Below, piece by piece: positions 35,856-47,817 of a DNA stretch of 64,000 nucleotides. The position numbers and the translations under genes are program-made. The stretch comes from Prostheceraeus crozeri. Lineage: Eukaryota; Platyhelminthes; Polycladida; Euryleptidae. Location: the NCBI GenBank assembly GCA_907163375.1, contig CAJQUW010014388.1, forward strand, positions 186,001 to 250,000, given 5' to 3'. The notes below the pieces were generated by a model that was not told the origin of the DNA, did not search any database, and worked only from the letters and a program-made list of their open reading frames with translations. The stretch's first letter is position 1. The number at the start of each line of letters is the position of its first letter.

Positions 35856-36069
35856 GGGCGGACAACTTTTGACCTAAAAAGATGAGAATTTTGACCTATA
35901 TATATTCCAAAATTTTTACCTTATTTTGACCTATAGCATAGAAAACGCATTACGCTAACAACACAGTGGACTATAATGTATTAATTACATAATGAGGTAC
36001 AGCAATACAACACGTGTTTATGAAACAGTTGAATGAAGTCCTGGGAAGGATGAAGTATATATCTAAAGT

Positions 36070-36659
36070 CTAGTCAGTATTGTTGTAATTTACAATGGCA
36101 TAATTAGCAACGTTATCAGGATTAAAATTTCTGTTTTTTCGAAGGATGCTTTTCAGCATCGAAAAAGTTCGTTCGACGGAAGCACTGGTTGCTTGAGCAT
36201 TTTGAATTTCGAAATATTCCGATGGAGAAATGTTTTTTCTTACACTCCAAAATTTCAGGTAAGTCTGAATTTGTAATCCTCCTGTCAATATAAGCTTTGA
36301 TACCGCAGGGATCGGGGCCGAAATCAAGCTCTCGTATTTCTCTGACGGCCGTTGAAATGTAATAACTCGCTGACTCACTTCTTTCGATAAGACGCACGAG
36401 AGGACGATAATATTGAATTGAAGTCAGTTGAGAAAACAGGTCTTATCCTGTGGCTGTCGACGAAGAAATGTTTGTCACATTTTACTACAACTTCACATAG
36501 GCGGCAGTATAGTTCGTTGTTTGGACTATTGACAAAATGTTGAGGATATTCATGTACAAAACGCATAATCTTTGCGCTTTGGGAAGCTCCAACTTTTGGC
36601 ATGGTCACTTGAAAGCGCTCGGGGATACTGAAAGATGTTTCTCTCAGTGATCTGATCAA
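36070..36659 (-). pseudogene. hAT transposase remnants: zinc finger and dimerisation domain
   Basis: The N-terminal piece (36659-36375) has an ELYCRLCEVVVKCDKHF..SHR finger of the BED/CGG-binding type seen at the start of hAT transposases. The C-terminal piece (36378-36070) holds the hAT dimerisation motif SPSEYFEIQNAQATSASVER followed by TFSMLKSILRKNR. The catalytic middle is deleted. The two pieces overlap in different frames. If expressed it might bind ends and dimerise without cutting; that is speculation. Confidence 0.7.
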
Positions 36660-36684
36660 TATTGAAAGTAGTGTGAGCCAAATA

Positions 36685-36795
36685 CAGATTATTTCATAAA
36701 AAATGGATCACCATTAAACATCGCCTTAACTTCAACTTTGTCTAACTCCGCCAAACTTGAACGAATTTCTCTGAAATTTTTTATGAAACGGACTG
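36685..36795. mobile_element. 111-bp MITE derived from the Tc1 element at 60139
   Basis: Its first 85 bp match the 5' end of 60139-61796 (TTTCATAAAA, GGATCACC.TTAAACATCG) almost base for base, and its last 20 match the 3' end (TTTTTATGAAACGGACTG). TA flanks both sides. The simplest reading is a deletion derivative moved by the same transposase. It lies inside the hAT at 32115-37092. Confidence 0.85.
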
Positions 36796-39092
36796 TACAA
36801 TAGGTGGGAGCTGGTTGGACTGCTGGGTTGCTGCGTGCGCGTGCGCGTGCATTTACTGTTCTTATACGGGAGCGCGCACGCCTACTGTGTGACAGAATGC
36901 ATTATCTATTCCTTAGTTTGTCTACAAGGTAAGTAGCAATGAAGAAATTGATTCATGAAGTCAACCGATCTGCCAACGTAATATGAAATACTGACAGAAC
37001 ACAAAATTTTGACTTATATTGTATTTTCACATATCAAGAAATTTTGACCATATTTTGACTTAGTTTGACTTTATTGACTTTTAACCGCCCTAGTTATCAT
37101 TAAAAATTTAAGCAATTGGCAACGTCTTACCTGTAATCGGATCAGTTAATTGAAACGTGAAAATCTTCAGATGCGTTCCGGACTTTGCATTGCTGTTCGT
37201 CTCTCTAACTCGCATTGAACGTTGTTGCGCTATCTGAATATTTAATGCATCTGAATACTGATCACGACGTCCTTGGTCATTGTCGCAATTCATCGGTTCT
37301 GATGTCATTGTTTATGTACTTGGTTACTTTCACAATTTTACCTATTTCCAAAGTTTCTTTTATTACTATTTCCTACCTATTCCCAGTGATGATATCTCTG
37401 CTTTCCTGGGAAGTCTCATGAACTAATGACTGTCTCGATCAAGTTCAATGGAGTCTTCCATAATCTTAAATGCTTTTCTGTCCTTCATAGACAACTGCTT
37501 TCAGTCATCATATTTCAAACCAAGTGAATCTAGGTGACAAAGCCTTTCTAACTTCTCGTTGAGATGCTGATCAGTTTCACTGCTGATGAAATTTACTTCA
37601 AACTTTCCGTAGGTTTGAGAATTTTTGCCTAAAATTCACCATCCAAGTGAACCTTTCAAACCTATGGGTTCATTTTTACCTCCCAGCCTGCACTAACTGT
37701 AGGCGAATGCTTCAGGTACCTCTGCATCTATCAGTAGGCCCATGTCATTTTCACTAGGTGTGTGCTTTGCCGACCATTTTTAACCGATTCCCCACACAGT
37801 TGGTAAAGGAATAACATTTTCCCCATTCATGGACATGGCAGAGAGCTTGACGGGCTTCGTAGCATGTGGCTTGATACCATTGACGGTTTTGATAAGTACA
37901 TTTTCATTTGGAGAATCTACGCCAAGCTTTTTCAGTAGACTAGCAAAGCACATGCAGACATGATGAAATGAATGACATCCGCAAGCATGCAGACATCCGA
38001 AGCATTATCCAATAACGCATATGTCTCAATCCACCCAGAATCTTGGCCTGCGACTTTCAATGGGAGAACATGGAAAAATACTCCTTTATATTTTTCTGCA
38101 GTTTAACCTCCGCCGATGCTGAACCGGAATTCTCTGGCTGTTTTTCCTGTGAGGATTTTCAGCCTGGTGCAACACAGCATGATACTTGCGCCTATCAGAA
38201 TAATCAGGAACCTGGCACATCCTAGACTTCAAACAATTCTTGGAAGAGTGCCTCTTGCTTAAGCAACTGAAGCACAAAGATTTTTCAGCTACAAATCTCA
38301 TTCGCACTCTTAAATCTGCAGACCTCAGCTTCTTGCAGTTGCTTATTTTATGGATGCCGTTGCAATAATAGCAAACATCAGGCTTCGCTGTGTTGTATGC
38401 GCTCTCAGTGGAGGAATGAGTAGGCCCATACACAGATCGAGGCTTGAAACTCTCGACACTGCACTTGGCATTAGTTTCACTGGTAGTAACCATATTAGCG
38501 GAGCCCATAACCGTCTTTGCTGACTTCTGCTTGTTATCTAGTAGTGGTCCATAAACTGGATCATTCAAGTAACTTGCCTGTCTTTCAATACATTTTGTCA
38601 ATTCATCAAAGTTTGGGATTTTCCCACACTCACAAAGTCTAGCTGCTGGCGTTCAAATCGGCAACTGTAGTGATATTAGACAGTTTTTCATCTTGGATGC
38701 TACAGTCTGTAAACCCTTTCTGCCACTGGACTTCAATATCTGTACGTCAGTGAAATTGAAAATATGCGCTCCAGCTACTTGATATGGCTTACCAGACCAA
38801 TCGTTCAAAATACGTCTGGCGGTTTCATAACCTGCATTTGGAATCATAATTTTGCATGATTCTATACAACTCCTGGCTTCGCCAATGCAATATTGAACAA
38901 GATATCCTAATCGCTTGGAGCTGTCAGTAGTCATCTGCTCAACATGAGTTTCAAATTCGCGTATGAAATCAACATATTTTAATGGATCTCCACCAAAACA
39001 TACTTTGGAAGTGAAAATCCTTCTGCTATAACACCGCCCATTCTTTCAACTACTTGACTAAAACAATCTTGTTGGCATTCAGTCTTCATATT

Positions 39093-40806
39093 TAGGGTTG
39101 GGAAAAAACCATTCGGTGTTTAAAACAGTTTAAAACAACAAGGTCAATTGTTCAAAACATTGTAACGCTAGAAGGACAAAACAGTCAATCAATCGACAAA
39201 TACACCAATTTCACGATACAACATAATCATTATCATAATTATGTTTCCTTGGAAATTGTATGATTTATGAGGACACCGTGGATGAGTGATGAAATTCATT
39301 CGTTAATTTATAAATATTGCGTTCTCCTTGACACTCATTATTATACACGTAGATGTTTAGTGCATTCGTGACAACACACGAATGCGATTGTGTCGAGCCA
39401 TTCCTATTGTTCTACTCGTAGTGTTCGTGTTGGCAACCTCTACGCCGTTTAACTGCGCGCGCATTGTAAGGTCAATTATTACTTAGAAATTAACAGGTTA
39501 CTCCGTTACTTGTCTCCTATCATGACGGTTGCAACGCGTCGCTTAAACAGTTCAAACCATAGAACTTTATTTTAGCACTCGTGGTATGATTAGCTAGAAC
39601 GGAAATTTAGCGAAATTTGCGGTGCATGAGCGGATCTTATCAGATAAAAGCATAGAACTTAACACAGTATGAATAGGAGAATTTGTCCTTTCTCAACTTA
39701 AAGTCGCTGTAGATTCGATTCAGGTAGTCGTATGCTTCTGATTTATTCATAATTGGAGAGTTCAGTGTTTTGAGAACAACTTTCGTCGATAAACCATGTT
39801 TGTCATATAACCGGAAGTTACAGTAAATTGCATCAAACAAATAGTTAACCATCTTTTCACCACTCACAACTGCGTAGGGAGAACCATAGAGTGGGAGAAC
39901 ATTGGCTATTATTGGCGGCGTAGCTAAAGATTTCCAGGAAATTTAGCGCGCGCTACCGATGGTTTTCGTGACTGCATTCATGAATACAGTGTCCCATTCT
40001 CACACAACGTATTTCCCTATTGAAGATTATTGGTGGGCTACTGAGTTCCACTTCTGTGGTTCAAACTACCGAGTCCCTAGGCTATCTAGTGGCGAAAATT
40101 CCAAAAGAATGTGACGTTACAAATTTTGCGTGCGCAAGACTTTTTTGAACAGTGAACAGGTTGCTTACCGAATAAGGGATGGCGTCTACTCAAAGTCTTT
40201 CTTGTGGAAAGAAATAGCTGACCAGGAGTCTCCCATCGACGTCGTCTTGACGAAGCTGGTAAAGCTACCTCCACGAACATGGTGCTCCGCTTTTTTTGTT
40301 GTAACCCCTTGCAGAAGTAGCTAATCGGATACTTAATGTCGTCGCTTCATCAGCGGTAGTTGAGAGAACCAACTCAATCCAATTGCGCTTGCACAACAAG
40401 GAGCGCAACATGCTCAGCCATGAGAGAGTTGAAAAGCTGATGAAGGTGGCCGTGAACCGACGGCTGGAGAGTGGGCGAAGGCAAGCACGAGTGTAGCTAC
40501 CTGCGATAGACGAGGTCGAGAACAGCGACAGCGAGGTGGAATTATCATAGAACTATCGTAGAATCTGTTTGAACGTTGTCTTAGATGAAAATTAGATTGT
40601 TTATACAATAACTATTTGTTTTTATGTCTCAACTATGATTTAAAACAGTATTAATATGATTTTTCTGTAAGATAGTGCTCTGTTCTGGCCATAATATAAA
40701 AAACAATTAAAATCATTAAAAAAGCAATTAAAGACATTAAAAAACAATGAAAAACATAAAACTATTTGTTTCAAAACTTCTCGAAAAAATGTTTTGCCTA
40801 ATCCTA
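39093..40806 (+). mobile_element. hAT transposon, internally deleted
   Basis: Ends TAGGGTTGGGAAAAAAC and, reverse complemented, TAGGATTAGGCAAAAC. A perfect 8-bp duplication TTCATATT flanks it (39085-39092, 40807-40814). It is 1714 bp. Only a C-terminal transposase remnant (40311-40496) is recognised. It splits the gag of the BEL/Pao fossil. Confidence 0.8.
40311..40496 (+). pseudogene. hAT transposase C-terminal dimerisation remnant
   Basis: Reads AEVANRILNVVASSAVVER, then LHNKERNMLSHERVEKLMKV and a basic tail to TAG at 40494. This matches the hAT dimerisation block (SSA..ER.FS, then N(K/R).RN.L..ERVEKLV). Upstream frames are broken and the catalytic domain is not seen. Confidence 0.65.
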
Positions 40807-41714
40807 TTCATATTTGACCTACCTGAAGTTGACCTCTCAAAGCTGACATCATCTCAGTGAATGACATCATCACTTTTCGACAACCACCTGGCATAGTTAC
40901 GGCAAAACTTCAAATACTCGATTTGCCTAACCTTACATGAAAAATTCAGTTCTGAAACATCCTCTGGATCTGCGTATTCAAACTTGACACACTTCTCATG
41001 GGCTAGTGTAAAATTGGCATATGCTTGAATCAGCCTAATATGACACACCTCACAGGCATCCTTATCATTGGACAACATAAGTTCTCTTAACTCGTTGTAG
41101 ATCCTAGTAAAATGTCCTGTATGACCTGATCTATAGTTGCCGACGAAGTAGAATCTCATAAAACGACGGCGGTTGTGCGCTCTGGTTGGTCTCCGATGTT
41201 GATCTGCTACTGTATGTAAATTCCTTTTTCGTTGGTTGGTTTTCGCTGTTTTTAGTATCAATTTTCTCCTTTGATCTTCGGTCTTTCTCATCGTGGTGAC
41301 CGTGAGTGCTTTTGGTCGCGGTTTCTCTGTGATTTTGGACTTTTTTGGCAATTGCTTCCGAGTTATTTGAGTCGTGTTCATAGGTTGGTAGCTTCAGTGT
41401 GTCCAAATTCATCGGTGACTGTCATACATAGCACGCGGACTTGAATGACAGCATTTTTGTAAAAGCTTGTATGCACGACGTGCATCACCGGCTGGCGTTG
41501 TAATTTCAAGATCAATTTCTGATGTCGTCACGGGGTATTATTTTCAATTAATCTCGACATTTGCTGGATTGTCAAAGAGTAACAGCGACCAGGGTTCTCG
41601 TGCTTGCCTGGTGTTTGGGTACCGTTTCCGACTAAGGAATTGTGTGTCTTGGTTCGATTCCTGTCGGCTTGATACTGTAATTTTGCTGTTCTGACACTCT
41701 GGTATTTTGGCTAA

Positions 41715-42456
41715 ATGACACACAGAACTGCGAGGTCAAATTCTGCGAACGCAATACCTGAACCCCTTTCACTGGAAAACATTCGTCGAATTATTGATGA
41801 GTCAAAGCTTGAAGTACTTAACTCGATAAATTTGGTCAAACTTGAATTTGAACAGCTACGAAATGAAATAAGATCAATTGACAATCGTATTGTTCATATT
41901 GAGGATGTGTTGACAGCGACGCAAGGGACACAAGAGGATCAGGCCAAGGAAATATCTGAACTGCGGGCTACAGTTAATGAACTTGAATCCAGAGAACCAC
42001 ATTCCTTTGAATGAGATTTTTGATGAAATTGAGGACAGACAAAGGCGTCGTGACAATATTATTATTCATGGCTTACCAGAAAGTCTACACGGCTCACTGT
42101 CTGAGCGGAAAATTGTGGATGAAAACAATGTAAATCAAATGATTCGTCATGTTGGTTTGAATGACTTGAGGATTGGATTGATTCACAGGTGCGGCAAATT
42201 CTCCAGCACGAAATCAAGACCCTTAAAGGTGGTTTTTAAAGAGTACTACTCGAAATTGGCATTTGTTCGCAATTCCAGGGAACTGAGAACATCCTCTACA
42301 TTTCGCAAAGTATTTGTGAGTGACGATTTGACGAGACAACAGCGACAGGATAATTATTTCGTCCGCCAGGAGTTGCACCGTCAAAGAACTGCTGGGCATG
42401 ATGTAGTCATTTACAGGGGCCAAATACATTCACGAGAATCTCTGAGAAATTTTTGA
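41715..42456 (+). pseudogene. LINE ORF1-like protein with coiled coil
   Basis: The first frame (41715-42014) starts MTHRTARSNSANAIPE and forms a coiled coil (IRSIDNRIVHIEDVL, AKEISELRATVNELE). The second frame (41977-42456), one shift away, continues DRQRRRDNIIIHGLPES and RPLKVVFKEYYSKLAFVRNS, the RRM-like nucleic-acid-binding part seen in L1/CR1-type ORF1 proteins. ORF1 proteins coat element RNA. One frameshift near 42000 separates the halves. Confidence 0.65.
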
Positions 42457-42550
42457 AACCGATTTTACCTGTGTTGAACTTTCCATCTATTTTTCTCATC
42501 AACGCTCGCTCAATTTATTATGAACTGGATGAATTGCGGGTCTTGGTTGA

Positions 42551-43401
42551 TTGTTTTCTCCTGGAGTCATAGGCATAACCGAGACCTGGCTGACGAGTGA
42601 AATATCGGATGACATTACATCAATAAACAATTATGAGCTTTTTCGAGCTGATCGGGAAGCGCGTGTTGGAGGCGGCGTATGCGCTTATATCCACCATTCT
42701 TTCTATCCGAGAAAATTGCAACATCGTTTGATTGACAGCATTGAACTCCTCTTTATCCGTCTTTCTCGAATCGATTTGATTATGTGCTGCATGTATATCC
42801 CACCTAACCTTAGAAAATCATGTCATAGTGATATTTTTGACGAATTGGTTTCTATTCATGATTCTATCCTCGTTACGTATCCCGAGTCCAAATTTGCATT
42901 ATGCGGAGACTTCAATGACTTTGACTCCGATGTTTTCCGTACAAATTTCTTGTGCACCAATAACGTTACCTTGCCAACTCGCGGCCATTGCTGGACCAAA
43001 TTTGGGTATCCGAGGAATTATCTGAGATATATGCCATCCCAGCCAAAGTCGGCCCACCACTTTCAAGCTCCCACCATAATTGTGTTTTATTGTCACCTTC
43101 ATTGCATTCAATAGCTAATACCAGTGTAACCAAAACTGTGTTTGACTTCAGACGTTCCAATGTTGACAATTTTATATCGAATTTGGTTTTTTCGGATTTC
43201 AATGGAGTCTATAACGCGGAAAATGTTGATGACAAGTGCCACGCATTCTGCGAGTTGTTTTACAAGGCCATGAGTATAATTCCCCACCATGAGGTTGCAT
43301 TTACGAAACAAGACAAACCTTGGCTTACTCCTGTCTTAAAGAAAATGATAAATGATCGATGGTATGCCTACCGTGAGAGAAATTGGACATTGTTCAACCA
43401 T
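42551..43401 (+). pseudogene. LINE ORF2, apurinic-type endonuclease domain
   Basis: GVIGITETWLTSEI, GGGVCAYIHHSF, MCCMYIPPN, FALCGDFNDFDSD and, after a frameshift near 43010, DQIWVSEEL with SSSHHNCVLLS in place of the usual SDH. This is an EEP-fold nuclease that nicks the target for reverse transcription. The downstream linker (PWLTPVLKKMINDRWYAYRE) leads to the piggyBac insertion site. Confidence 0.7.
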
Positions 43402-43405
43402 TTAA

Positions 43406-46400
43406 CCGTTTAGTGTCCAACGTTCCACTTGTGGAACATTTTTTAAATTGTGATTTTGATGCATAAGGGCTGTCATAATCGATGATCATGAAATGTGTTT
43501 TAGTCAAGCACGATCAATTCTATAGTTTTTTCAAGTCGAAGCGAGAAAAAAAACTGGGAGTGGTATTTCTGGTCTATCAATTTTTTCAAAATTTTGATTT
43601 TTTTGTGCTTTTTGGTGATCCAATTTTCAACTCGCATTTTGTACATGAAAACCTGCAGTTCAATGCACCCAAGTCGGTATACATAAAGACAACACTCATA
43701 ATTTACTAATTCATAGGTCGGCATATCCTTTTCATCATTTGTCTTGTCTCAGCAATGCAATTAGTATGCATGTTCCACTTGTGGAAAGTTGGCTACTTCA
43801 GGTTAGATGAAACCTACATGTTTTTCGAGAGGAATCATCTCGGATGCTAACCAAATGTACCATAGCGATGAAGTAACATGACAAATATCAGACGAGGCCG
43901 CAGGCCGAGGCTGATATTTAGGTCATGTCGCTGAAGACTCCTCCAGCCCACCTTCATTAGCTGATGCTCATCCTGAATTGATTGGCAAGACACCATTGGA
44001 ATATTTTCTACTTTTTTTCACGGAGGAATTGTTACAGGAAGTGGCTCAACTTATCAATGGGTATTCACTTCAAAAAGGTAATCAGCCTATCTGTGTTATT
44101 ATACGTACATTAAATCGCATCATTATACATGTACATGGTTATCTTATTGATAGAAGGCCTACATGTAACCTATGCAAATGCAAATAGCGGGGACCAGTCC
44201 ACACCTACTACACCCATCCACTTTTTCTGTTTCGAATTTCGATTCTACATATTATGAAAGGTTAGGGTCTGAATGCATTACATGTATGTTCTTTCGTAAA
44301 TATTTTAAGTAGACAGTCACGTGCTTCTCATGCAAAAGCCTACGATATGTACATAGGCCTATTCACGCATTACACGTGCTACACGTAGCTAGCAGCTGCA
44401 TGATGTGTGCCTTTTCATTTTGTTCTGTACTAAAAAACGAAAGAACATAAAGGATTGATAAAAAGGACTGGTTGCGACCGACTGCTGATTAGCTGGGATA
44501 AAAGGTGAAATTATGAGCTACTTGTGTATGTATGTTATGTACACGTACATGTAAATCAGGTAAATCTAATGCAAATGTACATGTATGTATGTACAATCAA
44601 ACAAAATATCCCAAAGACTAAATTTGAACATTTCAAACTTCAAGACTATTCGTCTGCTAGTTATTTGTGGTCAATAGAATCCAAAAATTTAAATAAACGA
44701 AATTGACGCGAATTCATAAAAAATATTCAACATTACGCATCTTGTATTACATAATAGGCCTACTTATCAGTTGAAGTGCATTATTATCATGTCTAAAATG
44801 CGACGTTTTTTAATCGAATATTCTATCCTGGGTCTGAATTTTGTAAGAGCATTTGATCTTTCAACAGGTTCGCCGCTCAATGTATCTGAGGATGAGCTCT
44901 TGCGCTTTTTTGGAATTTTGATTTTGAGTGGATATCATATTCTACCCTTCGAAAATGCGTATTGGACGACTGCATCAGACTTGCGCTTTGATCTAGTCAG
45001 TCAAGTCATGTCCAGAGACCGCTTCAAGAAAATCAAGAACAACATTCATTTTGTTGATAATAATCGTCTAACATCAGGAGATAAGTATTAGAAAATCAGA
45101 CCCCTCTATGATCATTTGAACCAGCAATTTTCTCAATTTGGAGTTTTTGACTGTGTTTTGAGTATTGACGAATCCATGGTACCTTACTATGGACATCATT
45201 CTGGAAGAATGTTTATAAAGGGGAAGCCAATACGCTTTGGCTACAAGATTTGGTCACTCTGTACTCCCGACGGATATCTGTTTCGTCTTATTTTGTATAG
45301 TGGAAAGTCTGAGAAATGCGGCTTCCCCTTGAGAGTTGCGGAATTACTGGATGTGGTGGAAGCAGCAGAGCATCATGCAGTGTATTTTGACAATTTTTTC
45401 ACCAGCCATAAATTACTCTCTGACTTCTCTTCGAAAGGCATTAGAGCCACTGGCACCATAAGAGAGAATCGCATGAACAGATGTCCCCTTGGCAAACAAA
45501 TGATGAAGAAAAAAGAAAAGGGCACCTTTGATTTTCGTTCTGATGGAACAGTATTCGTGTGCCAATGGAAGGATAATGCTGTTGTGAATATTGCAAGCAA
45601 TTTCGAAGTAGCCACTCCAACTACTAAGGTGAAGCGATGGAGCACGAAAGAGAAACGTAGGAAAGACGTTGCGCAGTCAAGGTTGGTTCGCTCATACAAC
45701 CAGTATATGGGAGGTGCCGATGTTATGGACCGTCTCTTGGGCTCCTACCGCCCAAGCCTTCGTACGAGAAAGTGGTACTGGAACCATTTCAGTAACGCTT
45801 TGAACGTGGCGGTCGTCGCAAGTTGGCGGATACATCAGCGCTCAACGGATGACCACGCGATGACCCACGTGGAGTTCAGACGGCAGTTGGTCATGGCTCT
45901 GCTGAAATATGATGCGATTGGACAGCGCAGACGCCTAGGAGGTCCCACGGCACCAGCCTCAAGCTCCATTCGCTATGATGGTGTCAACCATTTCATCGAG
46001 TCAACGACACACGGAGGGTGCAACTTGCGCCAGAAGAACACAAAAAAGAAATGCTCGAAATGCGATAAGAGACTACACGAAAATTGCATCGCTTACTTCC
46101 ACACACAGTAGTTCGCATTTTGCAGTTTTACAAAGACTTACGTCTGATTGTTTTCTTGAAAAAAACATTCTGCAAATATTGATCTATAATATATTGGAAC
46201 CTGGAAAGTATGCATTCTATGTGGGGAAATATTATATGGGCGATAATTTGTATTTACAAGAAAAGAAAATAAACCAATGAAAAAATCATCAGTATGGTAA
46301 AAAATATGTAGATTCACACACCCTTAAGTGTCCAACGTTCCACTTGTGGAACATTGCTATATCTCGAAAAGTACACACTGAACTTTTGATTATTAACCAT

Positions 46401-46487
46401 ATTAGTCTTATTTAGACCCCATTGGCAGCGTTTTGTCACTTGCCACCAACATTTGACCATGCCTTCTTATGTCCGACTCTAAACGGT
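43406..46487 (+). mobile_element. piggyBac transposon
   Basis: Starts CCGTTTAG and ends CTAAACGG, flanked by TTAA (43402-43405, 46488-46491). It is 3082 bp. The palindrome GTTCCACTTGTGGAAC occurs just inside the left end (about 43421) and again at about 46339 in the same AGTGTCCAAC context, with a shorter copy at about 43770; these may be transposase binding sites. It carries a transposase with one intron and one in-frame TAG. It sits in the LINE between endonuclease and reverse transcriptase. Confidence 0.88.
43921..46111 (+). pseudogene. piggyBac transposase (two exons, one stop)
   Basis: Exon 43921-44077 encodes DAHPELIGKTPLEYFLLFF and EELLQEVAQLINGYSLQK, the N-terminal helical domain. 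The donor at 44078 (GTAATC) and acceptor ending 44867 (CTTTCAACAG) join in phase to make a Gly codon, giving SPLNVSEDELLRFFGILILS from 44868. TAG at 45089 interrupts a conserved KY-KIRPLYDHL stretch. Then the catalytic Asp boxes LSIDESMVPYYG, VYFDNFFTS and GGADVMDR, and a C-terminal Cys-rich finger (CSKCDKRLHENC). The acidic catalytic residues look present. An upstream exon may exist: a possible acceptor ends at 43920. One stop only, so a young copy. Confidence 0.82.
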
Positions 46488-46491
46488 TAAA

Positions 46492-47470
46492 GTCCAAAAT
46501 TCAGATCGAAATCTTCAAAGCCAAAAAGTCATGGAGTGAAAGAATAATCAAGAAGGACAAAAATATTTAAACATCGTAAAGGAATTTCAAGGCAAAAATA
46601 AGACTAATTCGCATATTCCTGACAACAATCTTGAATTGGCTCGTTTTATGTCTGAACTCTGGAGTGTGTTCGCATCATCCTTTAATAGCGCGGAAGATGA
46701 AGATTTGGGCGACATTTCGGATGAATCTTGGGACATTCAATTTGACTCTTTTGACGTGTATAACTTGCTAAAGAAGTTGAAGTTAAAGCAATCAACTGGT
46801 TATGATGGAATACATGCTCGATTGTTATGTGATAGTGCTGAGGTCATTTGTGAGCCATTATTTGACATTTACATGTCAAGTGTTTCGACTAGAAAATTCC
46901 CGGAGTATTGGAAGAATGCCTTCATTGTACCTGTGCAAAAAAAGTCAAACCCAACTGTTCAGGATTACAGACAAATTTCTCTGCTACCTATCATTGCGAA
47001 GGTGTTTGAGCGCCTTGTCCTTTCTGTAATGAAAATGTCCTTTTTGCCATGCTTTGGTAGCAATCAACATGCTTATCGACCACATGGCTCAACAACAAGT
47101 GCTCTTGTTGAAATTCACAATGGCATAACCGTTTTCATGGAAGACACAGATAATCTAAGTGTCAAGGTCACCTGCCTTGATTTTTCAAAAGCTTTCGATA
47201 AGCTCCAATTCAATCGCTTGATCAACACCCTGATTCATTGGAACTTCAATAGAGGCTCTCTCCAGTGGTTCAGCTCTTACCTAAGGAACAGATGTCAGCA
47301 AGTATACATCTCTTCTATCATTCACATTCCATCTGGTGTTCCTCAAGGCTGAGTCCTCGGGCCATACCTGTTTGCATTGTTCATTGCAACCCTGAATATT
47401 GACTCTCCTAACGCAAAATTAGTTTAATATGCTGATGACCTGACGCTCTTAGAATCCTGCACGACTGCAA
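46492..47470 (+). pseudogene. LINE ORF2, reverse transcriptase domain
   Basis: Boxes in order: LKLKQSTGYDGIHARLL, WKNAFIVPVQKKSN, YRQISLLPIIAKVFERLV, QHAYRPHGSTTSALVEI, VTCLDFSKAFDKL, IPSGVPQG then VLGPYLFALF, and YADDLTLLESC near 47430 with its Asp pair intact. Stop codons lie at 47350 and 47426 inside the domain, and the thumb is lost. Same element as 41715-43401. Confidence 0.75.
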
Positions 47471-47817
47471 TCCATGCCCGAACAAATTTGAGATCATTCT
47501 TTCGTGGTCACGTCAAAATGAAATGAAAAGAACTCCTTCTTTCCTTGGACTTGCATGTTGATAAATGTCGAAGGTTCGGAATTTTTCTTGTGAAAATAAC
47601 TCTATCGTTCAGATCATTTTGATTTCTATAACTTCATGTATTTTTGTAATTATTTTTTGTAATATTTTTTGTATATTTTTGTAAATAAATTTTTGTGCAT
47701 TATGTCGATTTTCATTGCCTTACAATATATATTTGTAGTCTACCATGTGGTAGGTCACACACAATACAACAATAGGAAAGAAAGAAATAAAATCAAGGAT
47801 AACTGCAAAGTCATTGC

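Larger units (their letters stand above)
32115..37092 (-). mobile_element. hAT transposon, internally deleted, holding a Chapaev-like insert
   Basis: The left end TAGGGC is cut off from the rest (GGACAACTTTTGACC, from 35860) by the insert; the right end, reverse complemented, is TAGGGCGGTTAAAAGTC. A perfect 8-bp duplication GTTATCAT flanks it (32107-32114, 37093-37100). Without the insert it is 1239 bp. It keeps short pieces of transposase on - (36070-36659) and a 111-bp Tc1-derived MITE (36685-36795). TGAC-rich subterminal words occur at both ends. Confidence 0.85.
29400..41412 (-). mobile_element. BEL/Pao LTR-retroelement fossil
   Basis: Minus-strand pieces in family order. Gag N-terminal region at about 40854-41412 (HTGHFTRIYNELRELM). 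Gag zinc knuckles at 38086-38601 (CYYCNGIHKISNC, CFSCLSKRHSSKNC). Reverse transcriptase around 31000-31470, RNase H around 30200-30480 (FWTDSTSALHFIRNE), and the integrase His-Cys region at 29411-29707. It is interrupted by a hAT at 39093-40806 and by another at 32115-37092 that itself holds a Chapaev-like element. Subtracting these leaves about 5.3 kb. It is broken by well over five changes. Terminal repeats were not identified. It is old, as it predates three layers of insertion. Confidence 0.8.
41460..47720 (+). mobile_element. CR1/L2-group LINE, split by a piggyBac element
   Basis: ORF1 at 41715-42456, endonuclease of ORF2 at 42551-43401, then the piggyBac at 43406-46487, then the rest of ORF2 from 46492. 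The reading runs straight across the TTAA target (FNH-L-KSK). The 3' end beyond about 47480 is T-rich and non-coding. It is damaged by several frameshifts and stops but unusually long, with a likely complete 5' end near 41460-41715. Confidence 0.75.
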
